9,476 nt of DNA, from contig CABTWG010000048.1 of assembly GCA_902488455.1 (NCBI GenBank), positions 1-9,476 of the forward strand. Reading direction: 5' to 3'. Both the position numbers and the translations under genes were made by a program. The notes under the pieces are model-generated. The model ran no database searches, was not told the DNA's origin, and was given only the letters and a program-made list of their open reading frames with translations. Source of the stretch: an uncultured Peptoniphilus sp. (GTDB lineage Bacteria; Bacillota; Clostridia; Tissierellales; Peptoniphilaceae). Shown piece by piece: positions 1 through 5,217 of this stretch (positions are counted from its first letter, which is position 1; each line of letters opens with the position of its first letter).

Positions 1-1
1 T

Positions 2-22
2 CAAGCAGAAGACGGCATACGA
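2..22 (+). other. Illumina P7-type primer sequence (probable library artefact)
   Basis: These 21 bases are identical, as I remember it, to the old Illumina small-RNA PCR primer 2, which is also the first 21 bases of the P7 adapter. The match stops exactly where that primer ends; the longer P7 oligo would continue GAT, but here the sequence continues ATG. A 21-base exact match is not expected by chance. The left boundary of this contig is therefore likely a primer-derived or chimeric end, not genuine chromosome. The last bases (TACGA) also fit the reading frame of the gene that follows, so mispriming or a short shared end could explain the join. Confidence 0.9.
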
Positions 23-281
23 ATGTATCAAGAGAAGAATGCCAAGAGTTGGTGAAATTGTAGAGACAGAAAAAGGAGTCGGAACAGTAATAGACACCTA
101 CACCATCCAAGAACTTCTAAAGGTTCAATTTAGAACTGATGACGATACAGATATAGAATTATTTGAAATTTCTGACGTAAAGAGAACTCACAAGATGGAC
201 AAGGAATTCTTGCCAGCTAAATCTACTTTAAAAGAAGAAGAATCAAGCGAAGACGAACTTAAAAATTTAGAAAAGGAATAA
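3..281 (+). CDS. ricT: RicT/YaaT-like PSP1-domain protein, C-terminal fragment
   Basis: This is the 3' end of a gene whose start lies outside the window. The frame is open from position 3, but positions 3-22 are adapter sequence, so only about the last 87 codons are trustworthy. The segment around YECIKRRMPRVGEIVET followed by KGVGTVID and LLKVQF matches the C-terminal part of PSP1-domain proteins of the RicT (YaaT) family. There a YE...LP-x-x-GE segment precedes a small beta-rich tail. In Bacillus, RicT works with RicA and RicF in an iron-sulfur complex that influences RNase Y and sporulation; its CxxC-type cysteines lie upstream of what is visible here. The end is acidic (EEESSEDELKNLEKE) and probably disordered. 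Met at 39 could be called as a start, but no ribosome-binding site precedes it and homology continues upstream, so it is internal. The family call is fairly sure; the function in this organism is inferred. Confidence 0.72.
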   Translation, partial: KQKTAYECIKRRMPRVGEIVETEKGVGTVIDTYTIQELLKVQFRTDDDTDIELFEISDVKRTHKMDKEFLPAKSTLKEEESSEDELKNLEKE

Positions 282-303
282 AAATTAATAGGAAATCTAT
301 TAT

Positions 304-334
304 AAGACCTGGGATTTACCTCAGGTCTTCTTTT
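304..334 (+). terminator. Intrinsic terminator after the ricT-like gene
   Basis: An 8-bp stem AAGACCTG/CAGGTCTT (304-311 with 322-329), extendable by a G-U and a G-C pair, is followed by CTTTT. It lies 22 bases after the stop codon of the upstream gene. The short T tract suggests termination may be incomplete, which matters because the next gene begins 14 bases later. Confidence 0.8.
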
Positions 335-348
335 AAAATTAAAATATC

Positions 349-2397
349 ATGATTAAAAATTTATTTTTAAAAATACATAGAAAAATAAAAAATTTAATAG
401 ATAAAAGCCTAAAACAGACGGAAAATTCAGTCTATGCTTCTATATTTTTTGTAGCTCTTATAATCTCTAGCATGTATAGCTACTACATATCAGACTACAT
501 CGGAAGCTATATGTCTATTTTGTTCACACTTACCATAATTCTATTTATAGGACTTTCAATTTTCTATAGACCTATAAAAAAATTGGTGTTATGGATTAAG
601 AGTTTTAAATCATACAATATCATTTCGCTTTTGATTCTCTACATATTTATATATTATTTTCTTGGAGAAATCTCATACACTTATCCGCTATCTACTAGTG
701 AATACCAAGGAATAATAATTCTTTCAACGATCATAATATTTTTATTTTCAAAATCAATTGCAGTATTTATAAAGAAAAAATCCATAACAAGCATTATATT
801 TTTAATCATAACGTTAATTCCAATAGCAGGAATCTTTTATTTTATAAGTTTTCCAGGATACGATACAAAAGAAGATTATACATATGTAGAAAACAGATCA
901 GAAGAATCCGGTAAAAAATATGAAGTAGAAACCATTTACTATGGCGACGAGACAATGGATCTTACAAGTTATGTAAACTATAGTGGCAAAAAGAAAAAGA
1001 GAAGAGATCTTCTTTTCTCTCACAGTCTAACCAAGGCTCCTATAGCTGGAGTCATGTACAAACCTGTAAACGATGAGAAAAAAGACGTGCTATTTATAGT
1101 CCATGGAAATCACAGGGCAACTACCAAATCTCACCTTGGATATGAATATCTAGGAAGGTACTTGGCAGAAAGAGGAATCGCAGTGGTCTCTGTGGATATG
1201 AACTATCTAAATGGATTTTTAAAATATGGCTTAAGTGGTGAAAATGATGCAAGGGCTATGGCTCTGTATAGAAATATAGATTATATATTAAATTTGGAAG
1301 AAAATAGAGATTTAAATAGAGAGGTCTTTTTAGCAGGTCACTCCAGGGGAGCAGAAGCTGCTACAATATTGAAATCTTTTACAGAAATTGAGAAACTACC
1401 TGAAGATGGAAATAAAAACTTGGCGCTAGATGTAAAGATAAAAGGCATCATCACCATCTCTGGGACCTATGGACAGTACAGTCCTTCTGGCAAGAATTTA
1501 AAACTTAAAGATGTAAATTTCCTATGTATTCACGGCACAAACGACAGTGATGTGGAAGGGTTTGAACAACTAAATCAATATGAAAATATAGAAAATAGAG
1601 AAGGATATTTTAAATCGGCAATCTATATTCCATATGCAAATCACGGAAATTTCAATACTATGTGGGGCGATTATGACCTAGATCCTCCAGATGCCTATTT
1701 TTTAAATAGAAAAGCTCTACTGCCAGGAGATGATCAGAGAAAGATATTGGAAGTACTTATAGAGAAATTTATCGGAGCAGTAAATGGCACTGAAGATAGA
1801 AATATTTTCTATGACCTAAAGAAAGAATCTTTAAATATTCCAAACCTTGACTACTATCAAATGTTTGAAGAAGGTGGAGGATCTAAGATTGCAAACTTTG
1901 ATGAAGATTACAAGATAAACACTTCAACAAATGGCAATTTCGACATCACCTACCAAGGATTCTATAGCATCTACGAAGATATCGTTAAGATAGGCGATGC
2001 AGATTACAGTGGTGGGCTTTACTTAAAGTCTCGCTCTACTGGAAACTTAAGCTTCTTTGCAAGAGAAGATGCGAAAGGACTTAAAAAACTCTCCTTCGAC
2101 ATAATTAAGAATAGTGGCGATGGAAAGATAGAGGTATCTGTTACAGATTATTACGGAAGAAAGTACACCTACGATATTTCTAAAATCAAAGATTTGCCAA
2201 GTGAAACCTGGGTGGAAAGATCTAAGATAGAGCATATAAAAGACGATGGAAATGAATATTTAGGATACACGACAGTCAGCTTAAATCTTTTGGAAGCAGA
2301 GGCAAAAGGCGTTGATATTTCAAGGATTAGATATATTGATTTCAACACAAAAGGAAGTTGTGATTTAATACTAGATAATATTTTATTTTCTGATTGA
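349..2397 (+). CDS. Membrane-anchored alpha/beta hydrolase with C-terminal beta domain
   Basis: The 682-residue protein has three visible parts. Residues about 29-168 hold five hydrophobic segments (roughly 29-48, 53-73, 90-105, 119-141, 146-168). Residues about 225-475 form an alpha/beta hydrolase domain with the oxyanion-type motif VHGNHR (251-256), nucleophile elbow GHSRG (Ser332), a likely acid in HGTND (Asp399) and a likely catalytic His432 in YANHGNF. Residues about 520-682 look beta-rich and end in DLILDNILF, like galactose-binding or carbohydrate-binding beta-sandwiches. By family knowledge the core would be a serine esterase, lipase or peptidase. With an odd number of segments and a cytoplasmic basic N terminus, the catalytic part would lie outside the cell. 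Substrate is unknown; a cell-envelope ester or glycolipid is only a guess. No Shine-Dalgarno is visible before the ATG, but the frame is closed by TAA at 340 and later Met codons would cut into the first membrane segments, so 349 is the best start. Confidence 0.78.
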   Translation: MIKNLFLKIHRKIKNLIDKSLKQTENSVYASIFFVALIISSMYSYYISDYIGSYMSILFTLTIILFIGLSIFYRPIKKLVLWIKSFKSYNIISLLILYIFIYYFLGEISYTYPLSTSEYQGIIILSTIIIFLFSKSIAVFIKKKSITSIIFLIITLIPIAGIFYFISFPGYDTKEDYTYVENRSEESGKKYEVETIYYGDETMDLTSYVNYSGKKKKRRDLLFSHSLTKAPIAGVMYKPVNDEKKDVLFIVHGNHRATTKSHLGYEYLGRYLAERGIAVVSVDMNYLNGFLKYGLSGENDARAMALYRNIDYILNLEENRDLNREVFLAGHSRGAEAATILKSFTEIEKLPEDGNKNLALDVKIKGIITISGTYGQYSPSGKNLKLKDVNFLCIHGTNDSDVEGFEQLNQYENIENREGYFKSAIYIPYANHGNFNTMWGDYDLDPPDAYFLNRKALLPGDDQRKILEVLIEKFIGAVNGTEDRNIFYDLKKESLNIPNLDYYQMFEEGGGSKIANFDEDYKINTSTNGNFDITYQGFYSIYEDIVKIGDADYSGGLYLKSRSTGNLSFFAREDAKGLKKLSFDIIKNSGDGKIEVSVTDYYGRKYTYDISKIKDLPSETWVERSKIEHIKDDGNEYLGYTTVSLNLLEAEAKGVDISRIRYIDFNTKGSCDLILDNILFSD

Positions 2398-2419
2398 CTA
2401 ATATATTATTGGGTATAAT
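2394..2419 (+). promoter_or_regulatory. Putative promoter for the 90-aa gene and ferritin
   Basis: A perfect TATAAT at 2414-2419 lies 24 bases before the start codon at 2443. TTGACT at 2394-2399 overlaps the TGA stop of the hydrolase gene but sits only 14 bases from the -10 box, shorter than the usual 16-18. The -10 box is convincing; the -35 assignment is weak. Confidence 0.5.
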
Positions 2420-2442
2420 CCTTATTAGGGAGAAGGATTATC

Positions 2443-2715
2443 ATGACAAAGACACAACTTGTAAATGTATTTAATACAGACGACAAAGACACCGTTAGAA
2501 ATATGTTTTTTCTAATAGGTGATATGATGAGTCATAGAGAAGAGCTAATGGATTCATTCAACAATATAAATTCAAAATATTATGGCAAAGTTACTTTTGG
2601 GTATAGTGGATTTACAGTGCTTCTTAAGACCTCAGAAATACCACGAGTTATTAAATTTATATCTCAAAAAGGTATTGATGTCTACAGTGTTTTTGAAGTG
2701 TTTAAACCTAATTAA
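2443..2715 (+). CDS. Small protein of unknown function upstream of ferritin
   Basis: I do not recognise this 90-residue protein. It has a good start: an AGGGAGAAGG ribosome-binding region at 2427-2436 and a consensus -10 box at 2414-2419. The sequence suggests a soluble protein. An amphipathic helix appears likely from about residue 15 to 46, including FFLIGDMMSHREELMDSF. After it comes a strand pair around GKVTFGYSGFTVLL, a helix at IPRVIKFISQK and a last strand DVYSVFEVF. That beta-beta-alpha-beta pattern recalls ferredoxin-like or ACT-like small folds, but this is only a reading by eye. There are no cysteines, no signal peptide and no membrane segment. It ends 38 bases before the ferritin start with no terminator between them, so the two are probably co-transcribed. 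A link to iron storage is possible by position only. Confidence 0.7.
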   Translation: MTKTQLVNVFNTDDKDTVRNMFFLIGDMMSHREELMDSFNNINSKYYGKVTFGYSGFTVLLKTSEIPRVIKFISQKGIDVYSVFEVFKPN

Positions 2716-2740
2716 ACCCAAATGACTGTATAAAAATTTT

Positions 2741-2746
2741 AGGAGG
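2741..2746 (+). promoter_or_regulatory. Strong ribosome-binding site for ferritin
   Basis: A full AGGAGG lies 7 bases before the ATG at 2754 and fixes that start. A TATAAA at 2729-2734 could be a second -10 box giving ferritin its own very short transcript, but no matching -35 box is seen. Confidence 0.8.
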
Positions 2747-2753
2747 AATATAA

Positions 2754-3233
2754 ATGACACTATTTGAACAAATGAATGAACAATTTAACTTTGAACTACA
2801 ATCTGGTTACATCTACTTAGATATGGCAGCTAAATTAAAAGAACAAGGAATGGACGGATTTGCACATTTCATGATGAAACAAGCTCATGAAGAATATGAA
2901 CACGCAATGAGATTTTATCATTTCTTATTCGAAGTTGATGAAAAAGTTGAATATCTAGCTATTGAAAAACCAAATGTAGAATTCAAAAACTTCACAGAAA
3001 TTTTCAAAGAAGCTCTAGAACATGAAAAAGAAGTAACTTCAAGAATCAACGCACTTTACAAGAGAGCAACTGAAGAAGGAGATTACAGAGCAGTTGAATT
3101 CCTTGGATGGTTCGTAAATGAACAAGTTGAAGAAGAAGACACTTTCAGAGCATTAATTGAAAAATTCGAAAGAGTTCATGAAAACTGGTCAGGTCTATAT
3201 ATTCTAGATCACGAACTAGGATCAAGAGAATAA
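2754..3233 (+). CDS. ftnA: Ferritin (FtnA-type, non-heme)
   Basis: This 159-residue protein is a bacterial ferritin, a 24-subunit cytoplasmic shell that oxidises Fe(II) and stores it as ferric mineral. Length and layout match E. coli FtnA. The ferroxidase residues are in place by alignment from memory: Glu14 (NFEL), Glu47 and His50 (AHEEYEH), Glu91 (EHEKEVT) and Gln124. The third-iron-site residues Glu46, Glu123 and Glu127 also look conserved in NEQVEEED. The closing segment SGLYILDHEL matches the GLYFIDKEL tail of FtnA. There is no bacterioferritin heme-binding context and it is not the shorter Dps type. It follows the unknown 90-aa gene by 38 bases and is closed by a terminator. No convincing Fur or PerR box is visible. 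The ribosome-binding site and codon use suggest good expression. Confidence 0.95.
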   Translation: MTLFEQMNEQFNFELQSGYIYLDMAAKLKEQGMDGFAHFMMKQAHEEYEHAMRFYHFLFEVDEKVEYLAIEKPNVEFKNFTEIFKEALEHEKEVTSRINALYKRATEEGDYRAVEFLGWFVNEQVEEEDTFRALIEKFERVHENWSGLYILDHELGSRE

Positions 3234-3251
3234 TATAAATAAAACAGAAAT

Positions 3252-3278
3252 AAGAGTTGCTTAGGCAGCTCTTTTTTT
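3252..3278 (+). terminator. Intrinsic terminator after ferritin
   Basis: A 9-bp stem with one G-U pair (AAGAGTTGC 3252-3260 with GCAGCTCTT 3265-3273) has a TTAG loop and is followed by a run of T to 3278. It begins 18 bases after the ferritin stop codon. Confidence 0.9.
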
Positions 3279-3370
3279 ATATAAATTTTTAATAAAATCC
3301 ATGTAGAACTTCTGATTAATAACTTTTAAATACAAGCATTTTACTATGTTAGAACGATAATCAGGGTATC

Positions 3371-3399
3371 TTCTCATAAAATGTAAATTATGATAATAT
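3371..3399 (+). promoter_or_regulatory. Putative promoter for the EamA transporter
   Basis: TTCTCA (3371-3376) and TAATAT (3394-3399) are 17 bases apart, and a TG at 3391-3392 gives an extended -10. Each box matches consensus at four of six positions, so this is only a reasonable candidate. A predicted start near 3406 leaves room for the GGAGG ribosome-binding site at 3411-3415. Confidence 0.4.
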
Positions 3400-3421
3400 A
3401 AAAACAGTATGGAGGATATCA

Positions 3422-4351
3422 ATGGACAAGAAATTTAGATCAGTATTTTTTTTGGGCCTTACTTCGATTATTTGGGGATTGGCATTTGTATTCCAATCAA
3501 CTGGCATGGACCATGTAGGGCCATATACCTATAATTTTGGCAGGGGACTTTTAGCAGGAATCTCCCTACTCATATTAATACTAGTAAGACCTAAGTCAAT
3601 GAAGGAAGACCATGAGGTAGATAAAAAGCTAACCATAAAAGGCGGAATAGTAATAGGGCTATGCTTGGCAGTTGGACAAAATTTACAACAACTTGGAATA
3701 GTTTACACTGATGTAGGCAAGGCAGGATTTTTAACCACGCTTTACATAGTATTTATTCCACTACTATATTTATTCTTCGGAAAAAAACCAGATAGAAAAG
3801 TATTTATTTGCGTACTACTCGCTGCAGTAGGGCTCTACTTTATATCTATAAAAGAAGGATTCGTTATAGAAAAAGGTGACATTCTTTTAATCCTCGGTGC
3901 AATCGGATACGCAGTACATCTTATGGTGATCGCACATTATTCACCAAAGACAGATAATGTCATGCTATCCTGTATACAATTTTTCGTATATTCAATCATA
4001 TCTTTAATCATTGCACTATTTACAGAAGACGTGACACTTTCAGGAATGTGGGACGCTAGAATCTCTCTACTATACACAGGAGTTCTTTCAAGTGCGGTAG
4101 GATATACAATTTCAATCGTAGCTTTAAAAGATTTCGATGCAACTATAGGATCGCTCATCCTTTCATTAGAGAGTATAGTTGCAGCCATAGCTGGAGCAGC
4201 AGTGCTACACCAATTCTTGACACCAAGGGAAACATTTGGCTGTGCAATTGTATTCTTGGCTACAGTTCTTGCTCAAGTAGATACGTCTAAGATAAAAAGT
4301 TTCTTAATCAGAAGAAGAGAAAAAGAACAGGCGATTGATAAAGCTATTTAA
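3422..4351 (+). CDS. EamA-family (DMT superfamily) membrane transporter
   Basis: The 309-residue protein has about ten hydrophobic segments arranged as two EamA repeats, roughly residues 8-142 and 152-285. Family hallmarks are visible: SIIWGLAFVFQ in the first segment, RGLLAG after the second, and GKAGFLTTLYIVFIPLL in the first repeat. In the second repeat these are matched by GAIGYAVHLM and SLILSLESIVAAIAGAAVL. The family exports or imports small metabolites such as amino acids and nucleosides across the cytoplasmic membrane; the substrate cannot be read from the sequence. The tail after residue 288 is basic (LIRRREKEQ) and should be cytoplasmic. The start is supported by GGAGG six bases upstream. 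The gene stands alone between two terminators, so neighbours give no hint of its job. Confidence 0.92.
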   Translation: MDKKFRSVFFLGLTSIIWGLAFVFQSTGMDHVGPYTYNFGRGLLAGISLLILILVRPKSMKEDHEVDKKLTIKGGIVIGLCLAVGQNLQQLGIVYTDVGKAGFLTTLYIVFIPLLYLFFGKKPDRKVFICVLLAAVGLYFISIKEGFVIEKGDILLILGAIGYAVHLMVIAHYSPKTDNVMLSCIQFFVYSIISLIIALFTEDVTLSGMWDARISLLYTGVLSSAVGYTISIVALKDFDATIGSLILSLESIVAAIAGAAVLHQFLTPRETFGCAIVFLATVLAQVDTSKIKSFLIRRREKEQAIDKAI

Positions 4352-4376
4352 GACTTGCTTATGCGAGTCTTTTTTT
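4351..4376 (+). terminator. Intrinsic terminator overlapping the transporter stop codon
   Basis: AGACTTGC (4351-4358) pairs with GCGAGTCT (4363-4370), with one G-U pair and a TTAT loop, followed by six more T. The stem begins on the last base of the TAA stop, so there is essentially no 3' untranslated spacer. Confidence 0.9.
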
Positions 4377-4402
4377 ATAATAAATACTTATATTTATAAA
4401 TA

Positions 4403-4460
4403 TTACAAAATCAACTACACTTCTTAAATGTTTTGTAAGAAATAGTAAGAAGTTTTGTAA
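4403..4460 (+). repeat. Clustered TTTTGTAA repeats upstream of the lipoprotein gene
   Basis: TTTTGTAA occurs at 4431-4438 and 4453-4460, 22 bases apart start to start (about two helical turns). The inverse TTACAAAA is at 4403-4410. A second inverted pair, CTTCTTA (4420-4426) and TAAGAAG (4446-4452), is interleaved. The cluster ends 11 bases before a TATAAT box. It could be an operator, but the surroundings are very AT-rich, so chance is a real alternative. Confidence 0.35.
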
Positions 4461-4471
4461 ATTTTATTTAC

Positions 4472-4477
4472 TATAAT
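4472..4477 (+). promoter_or_regulatory. -10 box for the lipoprotein gene
   Basis: A perfect TATAAT lies 32 bases before the start codon, which would give a leader of about 26 bases carrying AAGGAGG (4498-4504). No good -35 hexamer is found 15-19 bases upstream, which fits a promoter that needs an activator binding at the TTTTGTAA repeats. That last point is inference. Confidence 0.5.
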
Positions 4478-4509
4478 ATCTGACATAAGAAAAACTTAAG
4501 GAGGAAAAA

Positions 4510-4995
4510 ATGAAAGAAAATTTTATAAGAAAGATAGGTTCAATTATATTAATAGGATGTTTAGCACTAGGACTAGCGGCTTGCGAAAAATCTAATGCAA
4601 GTGATTATTCAACAGAGTTTGTATCATATGAAGAGGTGCAAGATGAATTTGTAAAGACTTGTGAAAGTCTAAATTGGCCAGATGGATATGAAATTCCAAA
4701 AGAAATCGACTATGAAAAAGAAAATACACAGTACCAAAAGGGATTTGGAAACACAAGAGCGAGCCAATATTGGGAAGCTGCTTGGGAAAAGGAATGGTTA
4801 AATACCTATAAAACAGATCCACAAAGAGCAGAGCTTGCCCTAGAAGAATTAGAAAAAGCAAAGACCATGCTTTATATGTCCGAATCAAAATGCGATGATG
4901 CCACAAGAGAAGCTTTTAATAAATCCTTAGAACAGGCTAAAAGCGGAGATCCAACAGGATTTGAAGAAAATATAAAACTAAATGCTCCTGAATAG
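4510..4995 (+). CDS. Small lipoprotein of unknown function
   Basis: The 161-residue product starts with a classic lipoprotein signal: basic MKENFIRKIG, a hydrophobic core at residues 11-22 and the lipobox LAAC with the lipid-modified cysteine at 25. The mature protein would be about 137 residues, anchored to the outer face of the membrane. It is hydrophilic and acidic, with likely helices around residues 38-55 and 84-145, including RAELALEELEKAKTMLY. Two more cysteines (51 and 128) could form a disulfide outside the cell. I do not recognise a domain. A strong AAGGAGG five bases upstream fixes the start. The gene is a single unit between two terminators, so context does not suggest a partner. 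Confidence 0.88.
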   Translation: MKENFIRKIGSIILIGCLALGLAACEKSNASDYSTEFVSYEEVQDEFVKTCESLNWPDGYEIPKEIDYEKENTQYQKGFGNTRASQYWEAAWEKEWLNTYKTDPQRAELALEELEKAKTMLYMSESKCDDATREAFNKSLEQAKSGDPTGFEENIKLNAPE

Positions 4996-5030
4996 AGTTA
5001 CCATAAATAAAAATTTAATAATATTAAATT

Positions 5031-5061
5031 AAAAACTCTTAGATTTGCTGAGAGTTTTTTT
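5031..5061 (+). terminator. Intrinsic terminator after the lipoprotein gene
   Basis: ACTCTTAG (5035-5042) pairs with CTGAGAGT (5048-5055), with one G-U pair and a five-base loop. Flanking A and T runs extend the stem, and the T run reaches 5061. The A run on the left could let it act weakly in the other direction too. Confidence 0.9.
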
Positions 5062-5174
5062 AATTGCAAAATTTCGTTTTCATAAACCTGTATAAAATTT
5101 TTAAAATTTAAAATTTTACAAATTTAGCAGATTATTATAAAAACAGATTTATACTAGAAAATTGTCAAACTCAA

Positions 5175-5183
5175 TGTTATAAT
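5175..5183 (+). promoter_or_regulatory. Extended -10 promoter for the EF-G2 gene
   Basis: TGTTATAAT is a perfect extended -10 element (TG, one base, TATAAT). TTGTCA at 5162-5167 looks like a -35 box but is only 10 bases away, too close to be used. Start of transcription would be near 5190, with AGGAGG at 5205-5210 in a short leader. Confidence 0.65.
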
Positions 5184-5217
5184 ATTTGTAGAAACGATTT
5201 CAACAGGAGGAAAATGA

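Noticed and set aside
39..281. A complete 80-residue protein starting at Met 39
   Set aside because: No ribosome-binding site precedes it, and RicT-like homology (YECIKRR) continues upstream in the same frame, so it is an internal Met of a truncated gene.
2754..3233. Possible Dps or bacterioferritin instead of ferritin
   Set aside because: The ferroxidase layout, the closing GLYILDHEL and the length fit FtnA. Dps proteins place their site differently, and there is no bacterioferritin-like heme ligand context.
5162..5183. TTGTCA plus TATAAT as a classical promoter for the EF-G2 gene
   Set aside because: The two boxes are only 10 bases apart, too close for a sigma-A promoter. The extended TGTTATAAT element alone explains the signal better.
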